Below are positions 23,803 through 34,482 of a stretch of DNA of 64,000 nt, piece after piece. The stretch's first letter is position 1, and each line of letters starts with the position of its first letter. Both the position numbers and the translations under genes were made by a program. The DNA comes from Albifimbria verrucaria (lineage: Eukaryota; Ascomycota; Sordariomycetes; Hypocreales; Stachybotryaceae): contig JAHREC010000029.1 in assembly GCA_020081605.1 (NCBI GenBank), positions 248,001-312,000 of the forward strand, read 5' to 3'. Below the pieces are notes generated by a model. The model was not told the DNA's origin. It made no database searches and saw only the letters and a list, made by a program, of their open reading frames with translations.

Positions 23803-24135
23803 ATGGTCTTGTCAGTTTTTCCTGTTGTCAACGCTGAAGAGTTGTGGAGAGTGGTGGATTTGGCTCCTGGTCAGGTCAAGCTAGAGACTATCGTCATTTT
23901 GGGGTTCCCACAAATTCTATCCTGTCTTCAGCCGGTTTCTCATTCTCATGAAACGTGCCACCCAGCTCACTTACTAGGAATAAAATGGATTCTAGAATAT
24001 GTAAGCCTACGTATAAACGAAACGGCTGGATATATGCCCAGGATACACCGATCTGGGCGGACCTTATGCTTATTCTCTCCTAATATCCAAGACACGGGCA
24101 AGGATGTGCAGCAACCGTTGTCTCGAATTAGCTGA
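23803..24135 (+). CDS. Possible small protein, 110 aa
   Basis: An ATG frame 29 bp after the previous stop (MVLSVFPVVNAEELWRVVDL). The first half looks coding (GQVKLETIVILGFP), the second half less so. It may be a continuation of 23451-23774 or a separate gene. No family. Confidence 0.3.
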   Translation: MVLSVFPVVNAEELWRVVDLAPGQVKLETIVILGFPQILSCLQPVSHSHETCHPAHLLGIKWILEYVSLRINETAGYMPRIHRSGRTLCLFSPNIQDTGKDVQQPLSRIS

Positions 24136-24229
24136 CGTCCCACTGTGGGTCATTTTGTCTGACTTGTCCGCTTTGATGCCGGGACGGCCAGAACTGCCTG
24201 CCTCGAGCGTGTGACTACTGACACCAGGG

Positions 24230-24237
24230 TATTTAAG
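24230..24237 (+). promoter_or_regulatory. TATA-like box for the 24340 gene
   Basis: TATTTAAG lies 110 nt upstream of the ATG at 24340, followed by a TCTTTTGATCTCTTCCACC leader. Confidence 0.45.
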
Positions 24238-24339
24238 CCCAGTGTTCCTCCCACCCTTCGATCTTCTTTTGATCTCTTCCACCACTTAAACTGTGTACCA
24301 CTCAGTCAATCGTTATCTACACATCGCCAACACTAGATA

Positions 24340-24869
24340 ATGGAGCCACCATCACCACCAAGGGTGCCAAAGCTGTTACATGGGGAAGTTGCTGTCACTG
24401 ATAACTACGACACAGAAGTATGCCACCTCTATTGAATTAAAATCTCACGTTATTGATATTTTTGCAGGCAATTTGGAGAAAGGTCTATCAGAAACTTGAT
24501 GAACAACTTCATCCCCTGCCAGAATCCAATATGGAAACTTGGAATACATGGAAGAAGAACCCTGATGGTTTTTATGAAAAGATTGCGTGCCTATCTGAGG
24601 ATAGTTCGGTGCCAGAGCCGATCAAAGACTTTTTCGCCCTATTAGTTGCGTCCCACGATCACGAAATCGAAGATAGAGTTGAAGATCTTATGGAAGTTGA
24701 CGACGATGAAGTCGAAAATGCAGATGGAGACGACGAAATTGAAGATTTGAACGAAGGCGATGAAATTGAAGATGAAAAGGGCAAAGACGAATATAGGGTT
24801 GGCACGAAACTGACTGAATCGGGAAGGGCTTTTGTTCTGCAATATTTGTTTAATGGTGACCACAAATGA
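24340..24869 (+). CDS. Two-exon acidic protein, 159 aa
   Basis: Exon 1 (24340-24417) encodes 26 residues (MEPPSPPRVPKLLHGE). The intron 24418-24467 has GTATGC and TTTGCAG. Exon 2 (24468-24869) continues in phase 0. A helical region of about 75 residues is followed by a strongly acidic repeat (EVDDDEVENADGDDEIEDLN) and a short globular C-terminus. No frame break. The phrase KNPDGF resembles KNPDGIF in the 25787 gene, so the two may be distant relatives, though similarity outside it is weak. No known family. Confidence 0.7.
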
Positions 24870-25040
24870 ATATTCTCACAAAGCTAATACATATAGAACT
24901 CTGTCAAAGAGGTTGCAATTAGAGATTATAGGTTTATTAAATCATTCAAGGACTACACTCTTTCTCGTCAACGGTCTGTATCTGGAAATAACCTAGCTTC
25001 TATTCACAGTCAACCAAAGTCGAGTGTTACCTCGAGTATT

Positions 25041-25177
25041 ATACAGGTTACCAATTAGCTTTATCTTTAAAAATTCATATAATATAATTATTATATCTTC
25101 TTATTTAATACTAAGCCTCTTAGCAGTCGCTAAGGCTAAAGATAGGCTATATACTATTAATTGCAGGATCCAGTTTT
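25041..25177. repeat. C-to-T/G-to-A mutated copy of the asparaginase 3' end
   Basis: This stretch aligns base by base with plus-strand 27641-27775, the 3' end of the asparaginase gene. Shared blocks include CTTAGCAGTCGC and AAGGCTAA. Most differences replace C by T or G by A in this copy, and the region is AT-rich. That is the pattern left by repeat-induced point mutation (RIP) in ascomycetes. It is too short and damaged to encode anything. Confidence 0.7.
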
Positions 25178-25654
25178 CCGTTATCATAGCCCGGTTATTA
25201 TAAAACTATCGACATCGTAGTTACAAGAAATAAGGAATAACTGGAGGTAGTTCGTGACCACATTGGAGAAGTCCTCAGCTCCACGTTCGAGGGATTGAGC
25301 TTGCCTGCAAACTGGGAGCTAGAGTCGCCAGGGTCGTGCCACCGGTGGATTTTTTCATTGCGTGCCAGCAACGGCAAGTGGCTAATTAGTACTGTTGATC
25401 CTCTTATAAATAGGAAATCGAGCTTGACCAGTAAATGCGCCGTTGCTTGCCCCTGAGGCGATTGCCTAATCATGGCATAAAATACGAGCATCACTTACAA
25501 GGAACCTGCCGTGGGCGGGATGCCGGGCATTTGGGTCAGGCGATGGCAGCAGTTCTAATTGACTCGCGGATATCCCTTACGTACCCTCCGAAAGCCAATG
25601 ATATCCTGGTGAACTGTAGCTGTATCCAGGAGTGCAGGGAGACCCAATTCTGAT

Positions 25655-25662
25655 TATATAAA
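25655..25662 (+). promoter_or_regulatory. TATA box for the 25787 gene
   Basis: TATATAAA lies 125 nt upstream of the ATG at 25787. Confidence 0.5.
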
Positions 25663-25786
25663 GGCCTTGCCCTTCATTGTTCCCAAGCTGCAATATTGTG
25701 CAACACTTCTCTCTTACATTTATATCCTCTGTCTTCACTCTTCGTACCATAAAGGATTTCGACCGATTCCACCAGAAACTTCTACA

Positions 25787-26765
25787 ATGGTTTGCAGTGT
25801 CACTTTCAAAACAGGAATTCCCGAGGAATTCAACACCTCATCTGATCCAGACGTGGCACCTGATGATGAACCCTTAGTTGCAGTATTTGTTGATGTCAAG
25901 AACCGCACCAAATTAGAGGAACTCATCCAAAGCCTACGAGAGGATAACAAACAGAGAAAAGCCAGATGGCCCGCTCTCAACATTATGAGCGAGATACACA
26001 AAGATCAAGCCAAGTATTTCCATGTTATGGCCCCGAAAAGCTCTGTTAATATTTATGAGCAGCTCTATGACAGAGTAGCTGCCTTCATTAGTGAGAGAGG
26101 CCAAGAGATTCCTTGCCACCTGAGGTTGAATCTGCCCTTGACAGTCAAAGAATCAAAAACGGTCTTAGAATTCGCTTGTTTGGCGATCAAATCCATTGAT
26201 AACGGAAACATCATAGGGCTTTGGCGCACGTACTACGACGTCTCATCACCTTGCTTAGAGTACCAGCATGCAGCGAATCATCTTCCCGTAAGTTCATACC
26301 CATCATCTATTAGACGGTTCTAATATCCTACAAGCGGAGCGACGTATTTAAGCACCTTCTTTTGTTATACGTCTTGAGCCCTCTGGATGACTTTAGCAAG
26401 AACCCTGATGGCATCTTCGACTCGGAAAAATGGTTCGAGAAGCTAGAGAAGCGGAGTGAAGATAGCATGGATAGGGTTACAGATGATAATGACCGTCATG
26501 TGCTTGGCGGTTTCTCTTGGATTGCATACACGTCTGGAGGTTATTGGAACGATGGGCCAATGAGTTCGAGATCAAACGATAGACATACTACACGCAATGT
26601 TCTCCGATCATTTTTCGACTTGGAGAAGCTCCTGGGGATGAAACTCCTACCGAAGAAAGCCTTAAGTTAGTCGTCTCCAAGCTCCCTGATTTAGACGAGA
26701 AGACGGACGAATATTGGAATGAGTTGGTAGATATCGTCCTCGAAAAGCTCCACCGCGAGAAGTGA
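25787..26765 (+). CDS. Two-exon helical protein, 310 aa, one frame break
   Basis: Exon 1 is 25787-26287; the intron 26288-26334 has GTAAGT, GTTCTAAT and ACAAG; exon 2 is 26335-26765. One G is missing in GGGG near 26636; adding it moves the stop from 26670 to 26765 and gives 311 codons. The protein is soluble, with acidic and helical segments (KNRTKLEELIQSLREDNKQR) and a helical C-terminus (LDEKTDEYWNELVDIVLEKL). No signal peptide or domain is recognised. Confidence 0.65.
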
Positions 26766-26837
26766 TTTTTAAACCAGTTAGTATAATTATAAGTCTCTAT
26801 CAATGTGCCTTCCATTTGAAAATGACAAGAGAAGCTA

Positions 26838-27218
26838 ATGGCTTTAATGCAACGGCAAGTGTCGATGTTTGTGTGGGAAGAGCTCGAAGCGCTGGGCCTG
26901 CCAATAGAATAAGCTCCGAGATTAGTTGGACGACTCTGGTTACCTTCTCGGTCTGGTCAAGTGGCTATGACTTGCTGCATAACAATCCAAGTTCTGTGGC
27001 AGGCGCTCAGATACGCAAGCATACCAACGCTAGTCATGCAGTTAGCCTTAGGTCATGATGATCTGTCAAGTCCTCATGTTTGTGAGTGTGCACAGAGGCG
27101 GCTGTATGAGGCAATCTCATATCAAGAGGCCATTCATCAATGGTCTAGAACACGATTACGCCACACGTTATTCCTACCTAAGTATATATTACTCAGGCTT
27201 TGTGCTCGGATGCGTTAG
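26838..27218 (+). pseudogene. Possible 126-codon frame with one in-frame stop
   Basis: From an ATG at 26838 one frame runs to a TAG at 27216-27218 with a single TAA at 26910-26912. Both sides look coding (MFVWEELEALGLPIE before; LGHDDLSSPHVCECAQRRLY after). TAA could derive from CAA by a C-to-T change. No intron removes it. No family. Confidence 0.3.
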
Positions 27219-27639
27219 AGGCAACACATACGCCCAGGTTATGCACGAAGTAAGATGAGTTAACAGCCCAAGGGCGAGAGCCAATCCAAGAGTATCAGTC
27301 TTCAAGAAAGGCCTCAAGGCACCCCAAGGAAAATCCCTGATCAAGGAATCCGTCTATTACAATATTTCAACAGGCGGTCTTGGAGAGCTTCTTTCAGTTA
27401 CTCGAAGATCTAAGAACATATCGAAAAATTGCAGATAACCAACCTGTAGATAGTCCAATATTTCTATCTATATATTTCAACGATGCGCATGCGATCTGAG
27501 CGGTGCAGTAGCGTGGCCCTTCTCGATCATGCGAATTGAAGGTCCTTCTGCCCCTTAAAAATGAAATAGTGGTGATTTCTATCCATATTACAACAAGAAT
27601 TTATGGCAACACTAATGCATATGATAGGTTTATTGGTTA

Positions 27640-28818
27640 TTACATAGGTTGCCGGCTAGCTTTGCTTCTAAAAACTGATGCAACATAATCCCTTATATCT
27701 TCCTGCCTAATGCCAAGCTGCTTAGCAGTCGCCAAGGCTAACTGGAAGGTTATACGTGCTGATCGAAGGGGCAATGAGCCTATTGGTACTCCGAAACCCA
27801 TATTTGACTGGAGGATATTCCCCCACTTTGATCAGAACCAATCAAGGTGGTTATGTTTGCCAAAAGAAGCTTGAGTTCGCTGGCAGACGGTTCTGGCCAG
27901 TGTCCTTTCCCGTAGGCACCGAGGACCATACCCTCTACGCCAGACCTAATAGACGCCTTGATTATTTCAAGATTAAACTGGGGAAATCCGAGTATGATAT
28001 CCACTTGAGGCAGACCATCCTCGGGATTCATTTGGCTTGTGTCGAATATGACGTGGTCTGGTTGAACTGGGGGAGTAGAAGACGGGCTGCAAATTATCGA
28101 AATATCCCAGTGGCGCCCCACCTTGGGTGTCGAATGCGTTGAACATATTCGGCCTGGACTTGATGATCTGCCCAGCAGAGAGGATGTAGTCTCCTGAAAT
28201 ATGCATCACTTCTCGGCCCTTTGCATCTGGGCTTATGGCCAGATGAATGCACGAGACAAAAATTCTGTTGGCTTCCGAGCCAATGGATGTGGCGGGTTGT
28301 CCTGCTCCGAAGCTGGCTATAGGATTTTCATATCGGGTTGTTCGATGCAACATGTAAGGAACCTCAGGACCGTCTGTGCCGTGGCCTATACACATTCCTA
28401 CTCTGTCATTTCGCTTGGCTTCATTGTTGACGATATGGTTGATTTCGAGAAGGTGTTGACTTGTCAGATCCTTCCCATCGAAATTTCCAAAGTGAATAAT
28501 GTGAATATTGACACGACCTTTCAGCGCCGAGATGCCTTTGGAGTACACGATCAATGGATCCAATGCACCGCTCACATAACCGGTGTTATTGGTCGGCGAT
28601 GGCCCTTCACCGGCAATGGTACCTCCAATGTGAACATAAGTAACATTCGGCAGAGATGGATCAAATGGAATATCGGGCAAAGACGGATTGAGGGGACAGA
28701 ATCTATGAGAAGTGGAAGGACCAAGGTAAAGAGCAACATCTTTCCTGTCAGTTACCTGACACCAGCAAAGGGCTGAAGATAAGACGGCAGTCCACACACA
28801 CCATGATAATAGTCGCAT
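27640..28818 (-). CDS. Secreted type II L-asparaginase-like protein, two frame breaks
   Basis: L-asparaginases hydrolyse L-asparagine to aspartate and ammonia. The protein starts with a signal peptide (MRLLSWCVWTAVLSSALCW). Family marks in order: GGTIAGEG with the first catalytic Thr; GHGTDGPEVPYML with the Thr-Asp pair (usually HGTDTMEET); GAGQPATS (usually GAMRPATS); PLGYFDNLQPVFYS; a C-terminal domain with LPQVDIILGF and GKGHWPE; and SARITFQLALATAKQLG at the end. One C too many in CCCCC near 28075 and one base missing near 27800 break the frame; the net is zero, giving 392 residues, usual for the family. The substitutions after HGTD are unusual, so activity is uncertain. The 3' end exists as a mutated copy at 25041-25177. 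Confidence 0.8.
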
Positions 28819-28908
28819 TCTGATTATGGGTAATTCAGGTACTAGTGCAGCCAGAGATGCTCAACTGAATGAACCAATGCCACTCGAACGATGAGTTCAT
28901 ATCATGGG

Positions 28909-28916
28909 TTTATATA
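28909..28916 (-). promoter_or_regulatory. TATA box for the asparaginase gene
   Basis: TATATAAA on the minus strand lies 91 nt upstream of the ATG at 28818. Confidence 0.6.
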
Positions 28917-29124
28917 GATGTGGTACTTCCATTTTCCATACTGTGCGAATAATAAAACTGACGTACAAACCGAGTCTGGCACAAATATTAAATAGTTCTT
29001 TATGTTGTAATCTTCGGCGCAAAGAAGGAAGCACGGCAATGCAGTAAGCAGTGCCGCCGTAAACTTGGCCGAGATCGGTAAATACGAAAGTGCTATTTCT
29101 GAACAATACGATCAGCAATAGCCG

Positions 29125-29295
29125 GACTACACCGGCAAGTACATACTAACCACCAAGGTATTCTTCGAAGTGCGGCACAATTCAGGCGCCTACCTGGAGT
29201 TCCGCCAACCATACCATAAACCTGGGCTTCCGCTCCATCTCAAAAAACACACTGTCACTTTCCGACTGAAATGTACGCCTAACAATTCAGGTTGA
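29125..29295 (+). pseudogene. Gene fragment, first of two related remnants
   Basis: An open frame without a start encodes KVFFEVRHNSGAYLEFRQPY and runs to a TGA at 29293-29295. A second, more damaged copy of HNSG-YL-FRQPY lies at 32040-32102. The pair marks a duplicated, now lost gene. Family not recognised. Confidence 0.45.
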
Positions 29296-29580
29296 CTCTA
29301 GCACAATGTATGCTTGTGGTTGCAGCCATTGCTAGGTTAAAGCAACGTTGCCCATAGAAAACTAGGCAGAACGTAAGGGATAACTGCGATCCGTATGCAC
29401 GCTACCACTCTAAGGCACTGTTAATTGGTAGCCTTATGACGAGCGCAGGCGGTGTGACCACACATCCTCAGTATGCCTAGCTAGCGTATAGGAGTAAATG
29501 AACATACATCAACCCTTCTGTGAGCTGTCGGCTTAGTTTGCATTTCTGCTCAACAGCCTCAAAGACTGGCATGCAATGTT

Positions 29581-29587
29581 TATAAAG
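29581..29587 (+). promoter_or_regulatory. TATA box for the 29711 gene
   Basis: TATAAAG lies 124 nt upstream of the ATG, followed by a CT-rich leader (CTCTCTTCCTCTCTCTC). Confidence 0.6.
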
Positions 29588-29710
29588 AGCTGCAGCTTTC
29601 CCTATCCGACTCACACACTCTCTTCCTCTCTCTCACCCAACGGTCGCTCATATCACTCGATCTTATTATCTTATCATTATGCACTGGTTTTAGCAGTCAT
29701 TGGAATATAA

Positions 29711-30269
29711 ATGGAGAACCATTCAACATCCCCCTTCCTTCTAAGCGCGTTGGCGCAGACAACCATTCGTTGGTAACATCAACAGCAAAGCCCATCTGTC
29801 CTTCCCCGTCGCCTGATGGGGTCCAAATCTTTCATCCTCTGGGTCCATACAGTTTGAAAACAAAAGGCAAGGTCATGGGGGACAGAACCATCCTTTCCGT
29901 GAAACTAAGGAGCCATTGGACCCAAATACATGCGTTACGATTGGTCCTCGGATTACAAAGAATACCACATTGGCTACAAACGAGCGCACATGGGAGGGCA
30001 ATGTCATCCAGAAGGGTCGACATGTGCATGTCGGTTATATAGTGGAAGGAAATATACCAGAGCATGAGATGATAGAGAAGACGAAGGGCTTGCGTTTCAC
30101 TAACAACACGCAAGGAACCACAGACGAAATGAACCCCAATGCGCCTGAGAGTAGCATGACGGTTGGTCCTGTGTTTGCAGAAGGTACCAAACCGCAAAAG
30201 GTTATGGGTACATGGAAGGGTAATATCAAGGAGAACGATGGAGATATGTTGGTGGGTCTTCAGTTATAA
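29711..30269 (+). CDS. Internally repeated small protein, 186 aa, two frame breaks
   Basis: The ATG at 29711 begins MENHSTS. One base is missing in CCCCC near 29736 and one in GGGGG near 29880; adding both gives 187 codons to the TAA at 30269. The protein contains at least two copies of a unit of about 55-60 residues: VTIGPRITKNTTLATNERTW ... GNVIQKGRHVHVGYIVEG, and MTVGPVFAEGTKPQKVMGTW ... GNIKENDGDMLVGLQL. The pattern is GP, then T-W-(E/K)GN, then a Gly/Asp turn, then VG. A beta-strand-rich fold is likely. No signal peptide. No family is recognised; the 5' TATA and leader make a real, expressed gene likely. Confidence 0.6.
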
Positions 30270-31344
30270 AGTCAATGCCGAGGAGACTGCAGATTCCTCC
30301 AAGTGTGTCCAGCTCTGCTTTACGGGTCATATCCGAATTTGTGATTTGGTCTGCATCTAAGAATGTGCGTCCTTCGCCTCCCAATCGCCGCGACTGCAAG
30401 AAGTTTCCCTGTAAAGACTATTCCATTTCCTTCTGTTTTGGTCTTTGAAATAATCCTCTGTATAAGTTGCATTGTCACTACCGCTCTTTGCACACCTGTC
30501 AGAAGCCACTCAAATGTATTTTTCCATATATTCTGCAGCGTCGTCTATCCAGGACGGATTTAGCAATCTTCTACATATACCATTAACAATGTACTAACTA
30601 TATCTCGACTATCTCTCCTGTCTTGGAAGAGAGAATTTGTAGTAACAATGCATACTATTCTCATATATTCGAGGTATAGACTGGTAATTAAATGTCATCC
30701 TCCTACTTATATTAGTTTATTCAAACCCGTAAAGCAGCGAAGACATTCCTTGGTTTCCCATCGTTTCCTAGATCCCTTTTCATGGCACCTATATGTATTA
30801 TCAAGTCTACACTTCGATCAGGGCTACATTTATAGAGCAATTGTTGATGATTGAAGGTTGATTATAGGAAGATACTAATGGATTACAAACGCGCAGCCGA
30901 TCCCGCTCTAGCCCGTAGAAGGTGAAGGGTAATAAATCGCCATGTTCAACATTTACTACAGTGCTAATGCACATGGGGCTGTGATGCAATTATCGGCACC
31001 AACCCCTTTCAATACCCCACTCACATTGCAATCTAGGTCATTAGATTGGGACCGCCTGAGCTACCTGCCATTTCTCTGTTGCTATAAGTAGTCGGTTGTG
31101 TCCCCCATTCTCTTGTTCATTTCTTCCCTTCCCTCAGTCTCATTCTATGCACTCTGCCTCTGCACTAGCTTCACACACTATTTTCCTGATAACTACCACC
31201 GTGAATTTGCCTTCTTTGCATAGCTGTATAATATTCAATCAATTTATACTTGGCTGGAGCTGATCCTCACTAGGTGCTTCACAGTCACTGTCTAGTCGAA
31301 TCTTTTGAACATTTTCTTGGTAGTTCCGACGAGCAGCCCTCACC
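30270..31344. other. Intergenic region with CT-rich leader at its end
   Basis: No supported gene. TATAAGTA at 31083 and a long CT-rich stretch (31105-31195) may belong to the promoter and leader of the 31345 gene. Confidence 0.4.
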
Positions 31345-31755
31345 ATGTTCAGTTCCCTGCGTGGTCATTCCAAGCAAAATTATTTTCTGATTGTCTACCC
31401 TGACACTCAAGTTGATGACAAGGATTTGATTTATGATCACTTTAAGAATACTTTGCACAAGCAAGTTCCTTCAAGCGGCAAGCCTTTTGCTTCTACCATC
31501 TTCGGCAGCATGGAGCGTGGAAGCGATGATCAAATCACTTATTGGTTCCTTGTGAAGCTTAGCCGCAAGGTTCACTGGTCTAGGGAACAGATAGAGTCTG
31601 CTATGGCTCTAAAAAATATTGCCTGGGGAGATCAAGGGCTAGAGAATATCTCTGTGGGTGCGGCTCGTGTGCCCGGTAGCTCTTCGAGCTACCTTTCTTT
31701 GTGGCAATCTGAGCTTGAAAACAAAGGCGAGACGTTTGGTAATAAGGTTGTTTAG
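31345..31755 (+). CDS. Protein with layout like a CRESS-DNA virus Rep endonuclease domain, 136 aa
   Basis: Single exon, intact. The order of elements resembles the N-terminal HUH endonuclease domain of geminivirus/gemycircularvirus-type replication proteins: a hydrophobic strand ending in IVYP where Rep has LTY-type motif I; an Asp-rich helix (DDKDLIYDHF); a strand with Glu (SMERG) before ITYWFLVKLSRKVHW, where Rep has the metal-binding HxH motif II; and a Tyr near the C-terminus (SSYLSLW) where Rep has catalytic YxxK. The HxH histidines and the Lys are absent, and there is no helicase domain. If the resemblance is real, this is a catalytically dead, kept relic. The match is by eye and may be chance; otherwise an unknown small protein. 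Confidence 0.55.
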   Translation: MFSSLRGHSKQNYFLIVYPDTQVDDKDLIYDHFKNTLHKQVPSSGKPFASTIFGSMERGSDDQITYWFLVKLSRKVHWSREQIESAMALKNIAWGDQGLENISVGAARVPGSSSSYLSLWQSELENKGETFGNKVV

Positions 31756-32039
31756 TTTGCAAGCCATAGCTGGGCACATGGCTTTTCTTCGAGCTGTTTT
31801 CTATCAAAACCGCTCGTGGGCTGTTCTCCAGGGGTTTAGGGTCGAAGATGCAATCAGCACCGAGTAGCCCGTTAATATTTCGATGATTCTAGATAAAAAT
31901 ATAAGATCCATCTATTGCAGATCGAAAACAATTGTTATCCTGCCGCCATAGCAGAAAGATTAAGACAAAGCAGATCATGAATTGATGCAAGTAGTACCCC
32001 AAGTGCCGCGCGCAGACAGTAACCATAAGGGCAGATTCA

Positions 32040-32102
32040 CACAACTCCGGTGATTACCTGTAGTTTCGCCAACCATACAAAGAAACTGGGCTTCCATGCC
32101 GG
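32040..32102 (+). pseudogene. Second copy of the fragment seen at 29125-29295
   Basis: HNSGDYL, a stop, then FRQPYKETGLP are read in one frame, matching HNSGAYLEFRQPYHKPGLP of the first copy. The GAG to TAG change and other differences show it is dead. Confidence 0.45.
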
Positions 32103-32526
32103 GTCAACGACAGATGATTCAGAAAGTTCTTGTTTTATCATTATTCGCATTATACTGTATTTTCTTAGCATTAATTTTTATAAAGTCTTGAGTGATGCGT
32201 GTTCTGCCTTTATTCTGAGTCAATGTTGAACTTTGATGGAAACATTAATAGATATTCAACAGTCCATGTCGACCATTAGGTTGCCTCTTCTTGAAATAGC
32301 GCTGAAAGCAATATATGGAAACGATGGGATTAAGTGGAAACCATGTTGTTGACATTACCGCTTTTATAAGAGTGCAGTCATTTGTGTGATCATCACCCCT
32401 CGACTCGGAGACAAATAGTAGCGGTAGATTACAAGGATTCCCTGAATGCTACTGGGAGGGTTTCCTCGCTGTCCAAACATACCTGGCTCGTCAGCATAAT
32501 TGGGATGGTGGTTAAAGTGCGTCCGC

Positions 32527-33688
32527 TTACATTTTGAAGTAGGCACGATAGTTCAAAATACACATTTCCTTCTTAGCTTGCGCGCAAAGCGTTATGACTT
32601 CGCTTTCTAACATACCGAGAATTGTTACGAAAGGTCGAAGCGAAAGTGGCGTTAAGCTGTCGCACACCGCAGTATTAAACCATCTTCCAAGTTGATTGCC
32701 ATATTCCTCGTCGGCCCAAGGATTGGCCTGCATCCGAAACATCGTTTCTTGGATATCGACAAGACCGGCGTTTGCGAGCTGACGCCGGGTCTGGTCTGGC
32801 GAAACCCGGAGAGGACGGTTGCAGAGGTCCATTGCCCTGAGTAACAGATCTGACCATTGCCTAATGGCACTCGCAGCTGGGAGCGAGCCGTCGTCGCAGT
32901 TCACGGCCCAATCTACTTCGACGTGCTCTAGATACCCTGTACCGGACTTGAGGTGTCTAGCGGTTGGTCAGTTGGGCAACAGGAAAGAGAAGCATAGTGC
33001 CATTGAGCGAACATGAATATTTGTTTATAGAGGCTTTGCCAGCATTGAACGCTACCGAGCATGCAACGTGCGTGTATGAAATCCCAATCGGTGCCCAAAT
33101 TACCCCAGGGTCCCTCGATGTCATGCAACATCGGCTTTTCCATAGTAAGTGGAATCCTAAGAATGGTAAGAGGAAACCCAGAAGCTACCGGTTCATTTGC
33201 TCACATCATTGGTTGAATCATGTTGATGTCGACACCTTGAACATGCATGTGTGGGTATCGTCTATGTTAACTCGTCAGGGTCAATCGCAATAGCGCCTGG
33301 GAAAAGTTACTCTGAAACGTCTATTGCCCAAATTCCGGTACCAGTGCCAATGTCCAGCACGCGCAGTGGCCTTGTCACATCGACGACAGCGGAGAAGAGC
33401 CGGTTGTGCCGAACTGCCAGGAAGTTGTGGTGAAGGAGATCGAGGCGAGCCAACTCGGCCTGCCATATGTCAGTTTCAATACAATATAATCAGGTCAATG
33501 CTCACTTTATCAATAGGAAACAGGTATTTCCCCTGATTACTTCCCGTTTTTCCGTAGCAGCGTCCATGCTCAAGAAAAAATCATTCAGCGTACGGCTGGC
33601 GATTTCCTGGTCGGGACTAACGGCATTTTTAGGGACGAGTAATAGTTAGGGTTTCGGGATGCGGGCATACATACATAGACTCGCTCAT
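32527..33688 (-). CDS. LaeA/TAM-like SAM-dependent methyltransferase, 320 aa
   Basis: Five exons: 33688-33506, 33459-33311, 33261-33205, 33156-33013 and 32956-32527. The four introns (46, 49, 48 and 56 nt) begin GTGAGC, GTAACT, GTGAGC and GTTCGC. One C too many near 33637 and one T too few in TTTTTT near 33577 cancel out; all phases close at 321 codons. Motifs in order: HGRCYGK and KYLFPIDK, RLDLLHHNF, SAM-binding motif I VLDIGTGTGIWAID, GVDINMIQP, DIEGPW, DFIHARCMLGS, GYLEHVEVDW, and the C-terminal NCDDGSLPA ... PLRVSP ... GLVDIQE ... RWFN. This is the fungal family of LaeA, a regulator of secondary metabolism, and TAM-type methyltransferases. No biosynthetic gene is nearby, so the substrate is unknown. 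The start could lie further upstream (33820). Confidence 0.85.
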
Positions 33689-34482
33689 TTTTCTCTCATC
33701 CAGAACGCGTTGATGATTCAGAATTGTGCAGTACGTTGGGGAGTTTCGCCCAAATATTGTTGCTTGCAAAGCCTTACCTAGCCCCAGTGTCACAGTTGCC
33801 TGAGGCCGAAGCATGGCCATGTTAGAACTAGACTCGACTTGGTCAAACCCAAGCCCATGACTGTATCAAGCAATCAATGATCAAGATCCGCTTATTATAT
33901 ACCTGGACCAGAAGTCATGTGACACATCTTAATCAGACGTCTTCTCATGCCTTGCTACTGCGTCAACATCACTCAGGTTTCGAAAATCGCCCCACCATTC
34001 AAGAGAAAAAAGAGAGAGAGGAGAAAAGAGTGGGGCACGAACGGCCCCGAAGGAAGAGAAATATAATCTTGTTATCCTTAACGGGATTTCTTAGTGAATG
34101 CGATGGCATCCTAGTTATATAGAATAATTTGTTTGCGTTGAAATCCGGAGTTGGTGACCGGGACTTGTTTGGTTACCTACCCTAGATTTGTACCCCAGTC
34201 GATGTCGTGTTCCTTTTCATGTACCAAAACCCAAACTCGTCCTTCTAGTAAGCAGACTCTGCTAGGGCGTGTGAGGAGGGGATTGCGCTTTCTCCGGTAT
34301 TGAAGATGTACTGGAACCAGTCGTGACTTCTCCCAATAATGTCGATAATAAAATATGCTTAGGAAAACAGCCCAAGTGGCGGTCGTGCTAGAACGCACCT
34401 ACATCTGCCCGCCGCCACAGTCTCGTGCAACAGATTGAGAGTCATCGTTGAGAACTTAGATTTCAAATGATTCTATGAAACC

